A stretch of 64,000 nt of DNA from JAMXLO01 sp963812075 (GCA_963812075.1 CAWETN010000010.1:310001-374000), one strand, 5' to 3'; shown: positions 8,455 through 17,685, counted from the stretch's first letter. Notes: generated by a model from the letters alone, not told the origin. Translations and numbers: made by a program.

Positions 8455-8885
8455 GAGTACCTCCGTAGCATGCGCCCACGCCAGCTGATGAGCTTCGGTC
8501 GCACCCGGTAGCCGTCGAACAACAGCGCGGGCGCACTGCGCGTCGTGCCCCAGCGGCCGATGAAGCGGCCGAGTTCGGGTTCGAAGCGGATATCCACCAG
8601 CCCCGTCCCGTCGCGATCGGTCCAGGTGAACTCGGCTTCGCATGGCCCGGTCTGGCGGAATGCGGTGAGCGTGCCGTCGAACGGCACCTCGTCGAAGATC
8701 CGGTAGCGGCCGACCAGCGCTCCGTCGGATCCCGCCTGGAACTCGGACTCCATCACCTGCATGCCGGTCCCGTTCCAGACCGGCCCGCGCCAAGGGCCTT
8801 GGCTCATAGCGAAGCAGTCATCCAGCGCCAGTGCCGGCGACGCGGCGCACAGGGCGAACACGACCGGGATCATGCGAGCGAGCAT
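8451..8885 (-). CDS. Small exported protein of unknown function
   Basis: 144 residues beginning with a Sec-type signal peptide (MIPVVFALCAASPALA, cleavage likely before LDD). The mature part is beta-rich, with two cysteines (near DDCFAM and GPCEAEF) that could form a disulfide, and W/G-rich strands such as GPWRGPVWNG. I do not recognise the family. An alternative start five codons in (MIPVV) is equally plausible; neither has a strong ribosome site. It shares a GTGA overlap with the GST gene, so the two are co-expressed. Confidence 0.65.
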   Translation of the reverse strand: MLARMIPVVFALCAASPALALDDCFAMSQGPWRGPVWNGTGMQVMESEFQAGSDGALVGRYRIFDEVPFDGTLTAFRQTGPCEAEFTWTDRDGTGLVDIRFEPELGRFIGRWGTTRSAPALLFDGYRVRPKLISWRGRMLRRYS

Positions 8886-9153
8886 ATGGGGTTTATACGG
8901 AAATTGCGGGCGTCAGCCAGCCTCCGGCCCAGACAGCTTGTCTTTCATCTTGGCGTCGATGCGGCGTCGCCACCAGCGATGCTTGCGGCGAATGGGCAGG
9001 CAAGGGGCTCCCGCCCGCCATACTCCGCCGTCTGGGGCATAAGTCATCTGATCGCAAGCTGGATTATAGCGCGGTCCGGCGAGGTCCATTTACGCGGCGA
9101 TCGAACGGTCCGGTGCCAGGCTGAACACGGACCACCCAGGAGAGAGAGAGACC

Positions 9154-9447
9154 ATGAAGACGATGTTTGCGGCTGTGCTCGTGCTGGCGATGGGGACGGG
9201 CATGGCTATGGCGCAAGGAAACGGCGGGCCAGCCGCTCCGATCACCCCATTCACCATCTGGTCGGCGGAGGGCGCCGCCGGGAAGCCGCTGACGCCGCTG
9301 TCGGAGTTGATCCGGATGGCACAAAGAGCTCCCGCCCAGGCCCCGTCCGTCGCGACAGCGCAGAACGGGCAGGCGACCCACCTCTACCTCACACAATCAG
9401 GTCGCGGCACCTGGTTGTTCCGCCCTGCCCAGAACGGCAACGGCTGA
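9154..9447 (+). CDS. Small exported protein of unknown function
   Basis: 97 residues with a clear signal peptide (MKTMFAAVLVLAMGTGMAMAQG) and a purine-rich ribosome site (GGAGAGAGAGAGACC) before the ATG. The mature part is short, Ala/Pro/Gln-rich, with no cysteines and no recognised domain. It stands alone and is followed by a strong hairpin at 9473-9500, so it appears to be a single-gene transcription unit. Function unknown. Confidence 0.7.
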   Translation: MKTMFAAVLVLAMGTGMAMAQGNGGPAAPITPFTIWSAEGAAGKPLTPLSELIRMAQRAPAQAPSVATAQNGQATHLYLTQSGRGTWLFRPAQNGNG

Positions 9448-9472
9448 GGATCAACCCCGGCGATTGATCGGA

Positions 9473-9500
9473 GAGAGGCCGGCCCTCGCGCCGGCCTCTC
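9473..9500 (+). terminator. Hairpin terminator after the small exported protein gene
   Basis: Perfect 11-bp GC-rich stem (GAGAGGCCGGC / GCCGGCCTCTC) with a 6-nt loop, 25 nt after the stop at 9447. There is no long T-run, only GCATATTCC, so this is a hairpin-type terminator by position rather than a textbook one. Confidence 0.6.
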
Positions 9501-9707
9501 GCATATTCCGCACTTCGCCATCACACGGCCGCGCGAGTGATCTTGGGATGCCTTCCCTCGCTGGTACCGCATCCTTGCCTCGGTTCGCGTGCCGGGGCAC
9601 CGGGACGCCGCTGTGTGTGGGATGATCGGTGCAGCCACCATTTTGCTTGCCGAGTTGCGCCCAGCCACCGGCACGTTAGCCTGGACTTTTTGGGGGCCGA
9701 CGAGCGC

Positions 9708-10674
9708 ATGCATTACACGACACTGGGCAGGACGGAACTCAGGGTCAGCGTGGCCGGCCTGGGCTGCGGCGGGTTCAGTCGGCTGGGACTGAACACCGGC
9801 GGCACCGAGGCCGGTGCCATCGCGATCATCCACGCCGCTCTCGACCTCGGCGTGAACCTGCTCGACACGGCCGAGCCCTATGGGACCGAGGGCGTGGTGG
9901 GCAAGGCGATCAGGTGTGTGCCACGCGACAATGTGGTGATCGCTACCAAGGCCTCGGTGATCCGCGGCGGCGAGCGCTATGCGCCGGAGCGTGTGGTGGC
10001 CAGCCTCGACAACTCGCTGCGCGAACTCGGCGTCGACTGCATCGACGTGTTCCAACTGCACGCCGTGCCGCCGTCGGGCTACGACTATGTGCGCGACGCG
10101 ATCGCGCCGGCGCTGCTGAAGGAGAAGGAAAAGGGAAAGTTCCGCTTCCTCGGCATCACCGAGACGGCGCCAAACGACCTCGAACACCAGATGCTGCTGC
10201 GCGCAATCCCCGACGGCATCTGGGACGTGGCGATGGTCGCGTTCCACCTGATGAACCAAAACACCCGCGAGGCGGTGTTCCCGACGACGCTGAAGCACCG
10301 TGTCGGCACCCTGCTGATGTTCGCCGTGCGCAGCATCTTCGCGCGGCGCGAGCGTGTGGTGGAGGCGATGCAGGAATTGGCGGCGGACGGCAAGGTGCCG
10401 CGGTCACTGGCGGACGATCCCGATCCCCTGGGCTTCCTGGTGCATCCCGGCGGCGCGACCAGCCTGACCGACGCGGCGTATCGCTACGTGCGGCACGAGC
10501 CCGGGGTCGATGTGGTGCTGTTCGGTACCGGCGATCAGGCGCATCTGCGTTCGAACGTCGAGTTCGATCCTCCGCCCGAAGCTGCCGCAGGCCGACACCG
10601 ATCGCCTGAAGCAGCTGTTCAGCCATCTACGCGGTGTGGGTCTGGTGGCGCCGCCGCGGGCTACTCGTGCCTGA
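9708..10674 (+). pseudogene. Aldo-keto reductase, interrupted by a one-base frameshift near the 3' end
   Basis: Starting at ATG 9708 (MHYTTLGRTELRVSVAGLG), this is a cytoplasmic NAD(P)H-dependent aldo-keto reductase. The tetrad is visible: D and Y in LLDTAEPYG, K in IATKAS and H in FQLHAV. After NVE near 10562 the frame shifts; dropping one of the two T's at 10563-10564 restores ESILRPKLPQADTDRL and a stop at 10674, giving 321 residues, normal for the family. As written, the frame runs on to 10817 through unrelated sequence inside the next gene. A sequence error is as likely as a real mutation. The restored end overlaps the convergent amidohydrolase gene by 14 nt. Confidence 0.85.
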
Positions 10675-12475
10675 CCTGTCCGTTCATGACGGTCATCGCC
10701 ACCTTCGTCTTATGTATTTGGTCCGGGGCGATCTCGAAGAGGTTGTTTTCCAGAACCACGAGGTCGGCAAGTTTGCCGACCTCGATCGAGCCGATGTCGC
10801 GTTCCATGCCGAGTTGATAGGCGGGGCCGAAGGTGCTGGCCTTCAGGGCGTCCGCGAGCGTGATGGCCTCCTTGATGGGCGGCAACGGCGGGCCCTGGGG
10901 CTGGTCGAGTTCGCGCCGGGTCGTCGCGACTTCGATCGCGTCGAGCGGGCGGAAGGTGCTGTAGTAGCCGGCAGCCGGCCAGTCGGTGCCGAATGACGCC
11001 AGGCCGCCGTGGTGCAGGATGGAGTTCATGCTGTACAGCGCGTCGCTGCGGGCGGCGCCGAAGCGCGCTCGCGTGACATCGCGCCACTGTTGATCGGGCA
11101 CGGTCCATTGCGCGGAAAACTGCGCGATCACACAAAGCTCGCCGAACCGCGGCACGTCTTCGGGATCGATCAGGATCAGGTGCGCCAGTGCGTGCCGACG
11201 ATCGCGCGGTGGGTTGACCTTGATCGCAGCCTCGAACGCATCGAGCGACAGGCGCGTCGCGCGGTCGCCGTAGGAATGGATGTGGATATTGATGCCGTCG
11301 CGATCGGCACGCCGGATGATGTCGGTAAAGAGGTCCGGGGGCAGCAGAGTGTCGCCGCTGGTTCTGGGAGCATCGGCATAGGGAGCGAGGAGTGCCGCGG
11401 TGTACTGCGAGTCACCGCCGTCGATGTTCAGCTTCAGCACCGAGGCACGCACGAGTTCCGACTGGAACTGCCGCTGCAGCGCCTTGATCACAGGCACCGG
11501 ATCGATGTCCGGATTGTTGTGGTAGTAGGATCCGATGACCCGGAACGGCAGCTTTCCTTGTCGTTCCAGATGGGAATAGATGGCGAAGCCTTCGGCGTCC
11601 GGGATGACCTGCATGCCGGCATCGTAAACGGTGGTGATCCCAGCGGCAGAGGCGAGGGGAAGCCACTCGGCCAGTCCTTCGGCGACATAGTCGGGGCTGA
11701 ACGGTTCGACGGCATTGTTCACATGAATGATAGCCGGCACCTCGACGAGATAGCCGGTTGGTTCGCCGGTCGCCGGGTCGCGCTCGAAATAGCTGAAGCC
11801 CGGAAGCGGATCCTTCGTATTCTTCGTCACGCCGGCGAGGGTGAGAGCCTGCGAGTTGACCCAGGCGCTGTGCGCGTCGATGGCGAGCAGGATGACGGGA
11901 ACATCGGGCCAGATCGCGTCCAGATCCTCCTTGCGCGGGCCGGTCGCCGGAAAGGCGAAATAGCGCCAGCCGAAGCCGCGGATGATATCCACCTTGCCGA
12001 CCTTGTCGCGATAGGCGTTGAGCGCAGCGAGGATGTCTTCCCTGGTGTTGAACTGAAGGTCCGAGCCGCGCGTGAGGGTGGCGCCGACAAGCGGATGGAT
12101 GTGACCCTCGACAAAGCCGGGCAGCAGCATTTTTCCGGCAAGGTCTACGACGCGTGTCTGCGGCCCGATCAAGGACCCGACGCCGGCATCGTCGCCGACA
12201 AAGGCGATGCGCTTACCCTTGACCGCCACCGCGCGCGCCCAGGGCCTGCGGCCGTCGACGGTGTAGACGGGTCCATTGCGGAAGACGATGTCGGCGCTCG
12301 CGTCCGGAGCGGCGACCGCATCGGCGACGATAGCGGGCGCCGCCGAAACGGCCATGGCCGAGGCCGCAAAAGCCGCTCCGCGGCGAAGCGCCTGACGTCG
12401 CGTCAGCCCGCTACCGCCTGCTGCAAGAGCCGCGGTGAAGTCCCGGTAGTTCGCCCAGTGGCATCCGATGCACAT
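10661..12475 (-). CDS. Exported YtcJ-type amidohydrolase, copy A
   Basis: 604 residues, amidohydrolase superfamily, YtcJ/Amidohydro_3 type. The metal site is visible: GFVEGHIHPL (HxH), IHIHSYGDRAT and ALAHL histidines, and the late aspartate in FGTDWP. An N-terminal twin-arginine motif (TRRQALRRG) with a hydrophobic run to SAAPAIVA suggests Tat export. Unusually it is preceded by MCIGCHW, a CxxCH motif before the signal. AGGAG lies 8 nt before the ATG. It lies 12 nt downstream of a close paralogue, about 70% identical by eye. The hydrolysed bond (amide, carbamate or N-formyl type) cannot be told. Confidence 0.88.
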   Translation of the reverse strand: MCIGCHWANYRDFTAALAAGGSGLTRRQALRRGAAFAASAMAVSAAPAIVADAVAAPDASADIVFRNGPVYTVDGRRPWARAVAVKGKRIAFVGDDAGVGSLIGPQTRVVDLAGKMLLPGFVEGHIHPLVGATLTRGSDLQFNTREDILAALNAYRDKVGKVDIIRGFGWRYFAFPATGPRKEDLDAIWPDVPVILLAIDAHSAWVNSQALTLAGVTKNTKDPLPGFSYFERDPATGEPTGYLVEVPAIIHVNNAVEPFSPDYVAEGLAEWLPLASAAGITTVYDAGMQVIPDAEGFAIYSHLERQGKLPFRVIGSYYHNNPDIDPVPVIKALQRQFQSELVRASVLKLNIDGGDSQYTAALLAPYADAPRTSGDTLLPPDLFTDIIRRADRDGINIHIHSYGDRATRLSLDAFEAAIKVNPPRDRRHALAHLILIDPEDVPRFGELCVIAQFSAQWTVPDQQWRDVTRARFGAARSDALYSMNSILHHGGLASFGTDWPAAGYYSTFRPLDAIEVATTRRELDQPQGPPLPPIKEAITLADALKASTFGPAYQLGMERDIGSIEVGKLADLVVLENNLFEIAPDQIHKTKVAMTVMNGQVRHE

Positions 12476-12487
12476 GACGGTTGCTCC

Positions 12488-14308
12488 TCAGGCACGCTCT
12501 TCGTGGGTCAGCTTGCCGTTCATCACCGTCATCAGAACTTTCGTTGTGTGTATGTCCTGCGGTGCGACTTCGAACAGATTCTTGTCGAGCACGACGAGGT
12601 CCGCAAGTTTGCCGACCTCGATCGAACCGATTTCGCGTTCCATGCCGAGTTGGTAAGCCGGGCCCATCGTGGCGGACTTCAGCGCTGAGCCGAGCGTGAT
12701 GACCTCGTCGAACGGAGGCAGTTGCGGCGCTTGCGGCTTGTCGAGCTCGCGCCTGGTCATCGCGATTTCGATCGCGTCGAGCGGTTTGTAGGTGCTGTAG
12801 GAGTTGGCGGCGGGCCAGTCGGCGCCGAACGACAATACGCCGCCATGGCGGAGGATCGACCCCAACCGATACACGTTGTCGGCCCTGACGGGCCCCAGAC
12901 GCGCCCGCGTGACGGCCTGCCAGGGTTGATCGGGGACAGCCCACTGCGCGGAAAATTGCGCGATGACGCCAAGCCTGGCGAAGCGCGGCTCGTCCGCCGG
13001 ATCGACCAGCGTCAGGTGGGCGATGGCGTGCCGGCGATCGCGCGGCGGGTTACCCTTGATCGCGGCCTCGACCGCGTCGAGCGTCAGGCGGGTCGCCCGG
13101 TCGCCGATGCAATGCACATGAATGTCGCTGCCGTCGCGATCGGCGCGCCGGACGATGTCGGCGAACAGGTCGGGGGACAGCAGTGGTTCGCCGCTTGTCT
13201 CGGGCGCGTCCGCGTAAGGGGCGAGGAACACTCCGGTGTGTGCGTTGTCGCCGCCGTCCATATTCAGCTTCAGCACCGAAGCCTTCACCAGTTCGGACTG
13301 GAACTCGCGCCGCAGCGCTTTGATCACTGGCACGGGATCAATGGCCGGATTGTTGTGGTAATAGGAGCCGACCACCCGGAACGGCAGTTTTCCCTCCCGC
13401 TCCAGCCTCTGGTAGATGGCGAAGCCTTCCGTTTCCGGCACGATCTGCATGCCGGCGTCGAACAGGGTTGTGATGCCCGCCGCCGAAGCGCTGGGCAGCC
13501 ATTGCGCGAGCGACTCGGCCACATAATCCGCGCTGAACGGCTCGATGGCGTTGTTCACCTGCAACATGACCGGAGGCTCGGCGAGAAAGCCGGTCGGCTC
13601 GCCGGTCGCCGGGTCGCGCTGGAAGAAGCTGAAGCCGGGTATCGGATCTTTCGTGTCCCTGGTGACCCCGGCGAGCGCCAGCGCCTGCGAATTGACCCAG
13701 GCGCCATGTCCGTCGATGCCGATCAGGATGACGGGCGTGATGGGCCAGATTGCGTCGAGGTCTTCCTTGCGTGGGCCGGTCGTCGGGAATGCGTTGTAAC
13801 GCCAGCCGAAGCCGCGGACGACGTCCATCGGCCCCATCTTATCGCGATAGGTTCTGAGTGCTGCGAGGATGTCCTCCTTGGTGTCAAACTGGAGGTCCGC
13901 GCCCCGCGTGAGAACGCTCCCGACGAGCGGATGGGTGTGACCTTCGACGAAGCCGGGAAGCAGCATCTTTCCCGCAAGGTCGACCACGCGGGTCTGCGAC
14001 CCGACGAAAGATTGCACGCTTGCCTCGTCGCCGACGAAGGCGATGCGCTTGCCCTTGACCGCCACGGCGCGCGCCCACGGCTGCTTGCTGTTGACCGTAT
14101 ATACAGAGCCATTGCGGAACACGATGTCGGTGCTGCCGTCATCGGCTGCGACCGCCTCGGCCACGAAGGACGGCGCGGCAGTGACCGCTGCAGCGGTGAA
14201 GAGCGCACCTTGCCGGAGTGCGTCGCGTCTAGTCAGGGCGCTTCCACTACGCGCCGAAGAACTTACGAAATATTCCCGATAGTTCTCCCAGTGACATCCG
14301 ATGCACAT
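12488..14308 (-). CDS. Exported YtcJ-type amidohydrolase, copy B
   Basis: 606 residues, tandem paralogue of copy A, transcribed first. It has the same layout: MCIGCHW head, twin-arginine region (TRRDALRQG) with hydrophobic stretch to AAPSFVA, GFVEGHTHPL metal motif, IHVHCIGDRAT, and FGADWP with its aspartate kept. The position of a threonine in copy A (FGTDWP) is alanine here, and C replaces S in the HCIGDR segment, so the two may differ in substrate. The ribosome site is weaker (GGGCG). Both copies probably form one operon. Confidence 0.88.
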   Translation of the reverse strand: MCIGCHWENYREYFVSSSARSGSALTRRDALRQGALFTAAAVTAAPSFVAEAVAADDGSTDIVFRNGSVYTVNSKQPWARAVAVKGKRIAFVGDEASVQSFVGSQTRVVDLAGKMLLPGFVEGHTHPLVGSVLTRGADLQFDTKEDILAALRTYRDKMGPMDVVRGFGWRYNAFPTTGPRKEDLDAIWPITPVILIGIDGHGAWVNSQALALAGVTRDTKDPIPGFSFFQRDPATGEPTGFLAEPPVMLQVNNAIEPFSADYVAESLAQWLPSASAAGITTLFDAGMQIVPETEGFAIYQRLEREGKLPFRVVGSYYHNNPAIDPVPVIKALRREFQSELVKASVLKLNMDGGDNAHTGVFLAPYADAPETSGEPLLSPDLFADIVRRADRDGSDIHVHCIGDRATRLTLDAVEAAIKGNPPRDRRHAIAHLTLVDPADEPRFARLGVIAQFSAQWAVPDQPWQAVTRARLGPVRADNVYRLGSILRHGGVLSFGADWPAANSYSTYKPLDAIEIAMTRRELDKPQAPQLPPFDEVITLGSALKSATMGPAYQLGMEREIGSIEVGKLADLVVLDKNLFEVAPQDIHTTKVLMTVMNGKLTHEERA

Positions 14309-14320
14309 GACGGTTGCGCC

Positions 14321-14625
14321 CTACTCATGCGATAGCTTGAGGGTGACGACGCCGAGGAGAATCAGGCGGACGCCGATAGACCGGGCGACGCCCGCAGCGT
14401 CGCCATAGAACAGGATCCCGTAGATGAACGTCCCGGCAGCGCCGATGCCGGTCCACACCGCATATGATGTGCCGATGGGGATATCCTTTTGCGCCAGAAG
14501 GCGAGCGCGACAGTCACGCAGATGACGCGCTGGCCTTCCGCCTGCGCCATCTTCAGGCCGACCGGCCGGCCAATCTCCATGAGGCCCGCGAACGTCAGAT
14601 AGATCCAGGGCAACGTCCCCTCCAT
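14321..14625 (-). pseudogene. sugE: sugE-like small multidrug resistance transporter, decayed
   Basis: The 5' part reads PWIYLTFAGLMEIG...VGLKMAQ, the typical first helix of the SugE branch of SMR transporters, preceded by GGAGGGG and a likely TTG start at about 14613. After VTVALAF the frame changes, and the rest of the protein appears in another frame as LAQKDIPIGTSYAVWTGIG through GVVTLKLSHE to a TAG at 14321. About ten codons between the two halves are missing, so this is a deletion plus frameshift, not a single-base slip. Intact members have about 105 residues and four helices. It lies between the amidohydrolases and the S58 remnant. Confidence 0.8.
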
Positions 14626-14637
14626 GTTTCTACCCGG

Positions 14638-14930
14638 TCATAGGACCAGGCGAACCCGCAAACCCACGAACAGGTCGGCGGACCGGTCGACCTCCAGGCC
14701 ATAGAGCGAACCACCGGAAAGAAACAGCGCATCAATGCGTGGATAGCCGCCGAACAATCCTGGCGACCGCCGCGCGCGTCGACTTCGCATACGGCGCCCT
14801 CGGGGAAGTGGAACACCGAGCATCCGGTCGGCCCTTCGCGGTATTCCGCAGTTCCGATGCGTACGCCGAGAAGGTCGAACGAGACGCCGTCGTTGACGAT
14901 TAGAGGTTTCAGATCGTCCCGCAGCGCCAT
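14638..14930 (-). pseudogene. S58 (DmpA-type) aminopeptidase remnant
   Basis: A fragment from ATG 14930 (MALRDDLKPLIV...) with the N-terminal motifs of S58/P1 family self-processing peptidases: LLGVRIGTAEYREGPTGCSVFHFPEG and VDARGG. The frame then shifts by one base, after which SPGLFGGYPRIDALFLSGGS and LYGLEV follow, matching the family. The fragment ends after ~100 residues; intact enzymes have about 350 and include the catalytic autocleavage site, which is absent here. It overlaps the 3' end of the amidase gene (14909), so the two genes were adjacent before decay. Confidence 0.7.
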
Positions 14931-16591
14931 CGTTTGTACTCCCGAGGCTGCGTGGGCCGGCTTAGGAATATCCAGCGCGGGGCGGTGATCGCGGCGGCTG
15001 CACCTTGCAAGACCGCTCTCTTGCCGATCATTCTGAAATCGCGGAGGCGACAGAGCGGCAGATCCATGGTCAAGGCGCCTTGCCGATGCGTCAGGCGAAG
15101 GTTGGAAAACGCCCGGCCGCGAACAGGGGCGGCGTAGAGTCGAGACCAGTTGAAGGCGAACTGGAATGTGTCGAGATCGGTGAAGGTCTGGCCGATAACC
15201 TGCATGCCTGCGGGCATCCGGTCCTCGACGATCCCGAGCGGGACATCGACAATCGGATAGCGGTTGAGGAGGTTCCACGGCCACGTCAGCGCATAGCCCA
15301 GTCCGCAGCCTTCCAACAGGGGCACATTCCTTTCCTTGCTCTTGAACATGTCGGCGCCAACGAGGGAGGTTGCTATGGTCGGCATGAGCAGGATGCGGTA
15401 GCCCATGCCGAATACGCGCTGCTGAACCTGCAGGTGCCACCGCGTCAGCAGCGCCTCGGCTGCTTCAGCCTCACGCGGTCCGCTGGCTGTGCCGGCGACC
15501 TGGTTGAGGATGTCAGCCATATAGGGTGAGAGCTGATCACGATGGCCGTTCGCGATCTCGACTATCACGCCGATGGAGGTCGCCATCAGGCCATGAGCGA
15601 AGGTGTTAAAGTCTTTCTTCGAGAAGCCGCAGTCGACTTCGTCAACAGCGCAGCCGGCGGCGCTGAGCACCTTGATGCCTTGCAGCATCGCTTCTTTCAT
15701 CCCTGGCGTGACCTCGGCGATGTTGGCGCCCCAGTCCACGGCGATGCGCCATCCCGAGAGGTCCGCATATTGGGCGGGATAGTCGAGGCGCGGCCGGATT
15801 GCGGCCATGCTCTTCTCGGAGGGACCGACGATGGCGTTCTGGAAATGGACCAGGTCCTCAAAGCGTCTAGCCAAGGGACCGTGGGTCCACATGGCAACTT
15901 CTCCGCTCGCAACCCGCCCGTGCGTCGGCCTGTAGCCATAAATGCCGTTTTGCGAGGCGGGAAGGCGGATCGAGCCGCCCATGTCCGACCCCGTGGCGAG
16001 CGTCGTGAAGCCTGCGGCAAGCGCCGCTCCCGATCCCGCCGACGACCCGCCCGGGGAATACTCCAGATTCCATGGAGTACGGGTCGTGCCATAGGCGCGG
16101 GTGGACGCGCCGACGAAGAGATAAAACTCCGGCACCGTCGTCTGAAACGGCATGACGGCACCGGCCGCCTCGAGCATGTCGACGACGGCCACGTTTTCCG
16201 TTGCAGGCGGCGCGTCCTTGAAGAGGAGCGAGCCCTGCGTCGTTTTCCAGCCCGCCCGGCTGCAATCGTCCTTGAGGGCGACCGTAATCCCTTCCAGCGG
16301 CCTCGCTTCGCCGCGCCGATACCTATCTTCGGACTGTTGAGCCTCCTTCAGCGCCTGATCGAAGTGCTTGTAGGTGATGCAATTGATCTTCGGATTGAGC
16401 GTCTCAATCCGCTTGATCTGCGCCCTCAGCAAATCGACCGGCGAAGCCTTCCCGGCCCGGAACATGGCCGTCAGATCATCGACCGATGCATAGCAGAGCG
16501 AGTCCTCGGAAACGGCCTGGGCCAAAACGGTAGTCTCCTGCATCACGATCGGTGTAGCTAGCAGTCCGGCCATAAAACTTCGCCTATCCAT
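14909..16591 (-). CDS. Exported amidase (amidase signature family)
   Basis: 560 residues from ATG 16591, chosen because AGGAGG lies 8 nt upstream; the frame is open further but without similarity. The N-terminus (MDRRSFMAGLLATPIVMQ) looks like a Tat/Sec signal. The amidase-signature triad is present: lysine in VALKDD, cis-serine in GGSSAGSG, and the nucleophile region GSDMGGSIRLPASQ. It would hydrolyse an amide to acid plus ammonia or amine, probably in the periplasm. The last ~30 residues lie beyond the usual family end. It sits between an outer-membrane barrel gene and the amidohydrolase pair on the same strand. Confidence 0.88.
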   Translation of the reverse strand: MDRRSFMAGLLATPIVMQETTVLAQAVSEDSLCYASVDDLTAMFRAGKASPVDLLRAQIKRIETLNPKINCITYKHFDQALKEAQQSEDRYRRGEARPLEGITVALKDDCSRAGWKTTQGSLLFKDAPPATENVAVVDMLEAAGAVMPFQTTVPEFYLFVGASTRAYGTTRTPWNLEYSPGGSSAGSGAALAAGFTTLATGSDMGGSIRLPASQNGIYGYRPTHGRVASGEVAMWTHGPLARRFEDLVHFQNAIVGPSEKSMAAIRPRLDYPAQYADLSGWRIAVDWGANIAEVTPGMKEAMLQGIKVLSAAGCAVDEVDCGFSKKDFNTFAHGLMATSIGVIVEIANGHRDQLSPYMADILNQVAGTASGPREAEAAEALLTRWHLQVQQRVFGMGYRILLMPTIATSLVGADMFKSKERNVPLLEGCGLGYALTWPWNLLNRYPIVDVPLGIVEDRMPAGMQVIGQTFTDLDTFQFAFNWSRLYAAPVRGRAFSNLRLTHRQGALTMDLPLCRLRDFRMIGKRAVLQGAAAAITAPRWIFLSRPTQPREYKRWRCGTI

Positions 16592-16635
16592 TTGTATGCC
16601 TCCTGCTGCGTTGGTTTCTTCGTTTTGGTGATCCA

Positions 16636-17520
16636 TCAGAACACGAAGGTGAGTTGCGTGCTTAGCTGACAGCGGGCGCTGACCGTCGGCTTTACCACGT
16701 TGTAGTAAGCACTCACCGACAGATCGACCGGGAGCGTGCCGACGAAAAAGACGCGGCCACCGCCACCGCCGATCGGCACCGTCCACTTGGTCCCGCTCAA
16801 TTGCCAGTTTGCCGTGATGTTGGGTGCGGAGGAGAGATACCACCCATCGTCGAGATTGTAGGCAACGAAAGGGTTGGTGAGAAAGCTGCTGTAACTATTG
16901 CCTGAAGGCCCACGCGTTCCGCCGAGCGAGAAAATGTTGTTGACCAGGACGCCGGCGACCCACGGGCCGCCCGAGTAGACCACTGCCGCGCTCGGGCCAG
17001 CCCCCCAGACGCTCGAGCCGAGAGTGGCGCTGCTGATCGTGGGAAACTGCACGACCGGGCCGGCGCCCCAGAGCCACCCACCTGTATCGTGACTGGGAGA
17101 GAGGAACGCAGTGAAAGAGACAGGAGCGGTTCCGACCGGCACGGTTGGGATTGACGAACCCGGGTTCCACACGATTGGCAGGATGGTGCGGGCGATGAGG
17201 TTCCAGTCATCATTGAGGTGGACGGGAATGACCGGCTGCAGATTGAGAACGTGCTGCGTTCCTCGGTTCGGCCCAGAGCCGAGGTTGACGTTGTACTGCA
17301 GCGGGAGATTGATGAGGTCGCCGACTGGGTTCTGGATTTGCTTGGCGAGCTCAGACGCGCTCTCCGCCGCCGCGTTGTCGCCGACAACGGGACGCGGCTG
17401 CCCGGCCGGCTGCGCCCAAGCCGGCGCCGCAGCCGCTGCAAGCGCACCGTAGAGAAGCACCCATACTGTGATGGACCGCGCAAGCGGGTCGTGTTTGCTC
17501 ACGGCAGCAAGTCCCAACAC
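16636..17520 (-). CDS. Outer-membrane beta-barrel protein (neuromedin U-like/MetA family)
   Basis: 294 residues with a signal peptide (hydrophobic run ending PAWAQ) and a mature part of alternating strands rich in G, W, Y and N, ending in LTFVF; a terminal phenylalanine is typical of BAM-assembled barrels. Motifs QNPVGDLINLPLQYN and RTILPIVW are characteristic of bacterial proteins labelled neuromedin U or phenol-degradation MetA-like, whose role is probably outer-membrane passage of hydrophobic compounds. GTG 17520 or GTG 17502 could be the start. It is 44 nt upstream of the amidase, same strand. Confidence 0.8.
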   Translation of the reverse strand: MLGLAAVSKHDPLARSITVWVLLYGALAAAAAPAWAQPAGQPRPVVGDNAAAESASELAKQIQNPVGDLINLPLQYNVNLGSGPNRGTQHVLNLQPVIPVHLNDDWNLIARTILPIVWNPGSSIPTVPVGTAPVSFTAFLSPSHDTGGWLWGAGPVVQFPTISSATLGSSVWGAGPSAAVVYSGGPWVAGVLVNNIFSLGGTRGPSGNSYSSFLTNPFVAYNLDDGWYLSSAPNITANWQLSGTKWTVPIGGGGGRVFFVGTLPVDLSVSAYYNVVKPTVSARCQLSTQLTFVF

Positions 17521-17685
17521 ATCACTGGTTCCAATTTAACTATCCCGCGTGGGGCGTCGGGGCATTGATACAGATCAAACCATTAACGAGTGATCAATCC
17601 GGGCATCCGCGGGGGAGCCGATTGGCCAACGGGCTGCTCCCGGCGCTAGCCTGTCCCAACAAGAGGTTCCCGCGGAGAGATTGCC

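Noticed and set aside
9537..9707. N-terminal extension of the aldo-keto reductase frame
   Set aside because: The 57 extra codons have no similarity, and the family start (MHYTTLGRTEL) is at 9708.
12440..12480. CxxCH near the start of the amidohydrolase taken as a cytochrome c site
   Set aside because: The motif precedes the export signal, and the rest of the protein is a clear metal-dependent amidohydrolase.
10661..17520. Genomic island with integrase or transposase
   Set aside because: No integrase, transposase, tRNA or direct-repeat boundary was seen, so only a composition-based suspicion remains.
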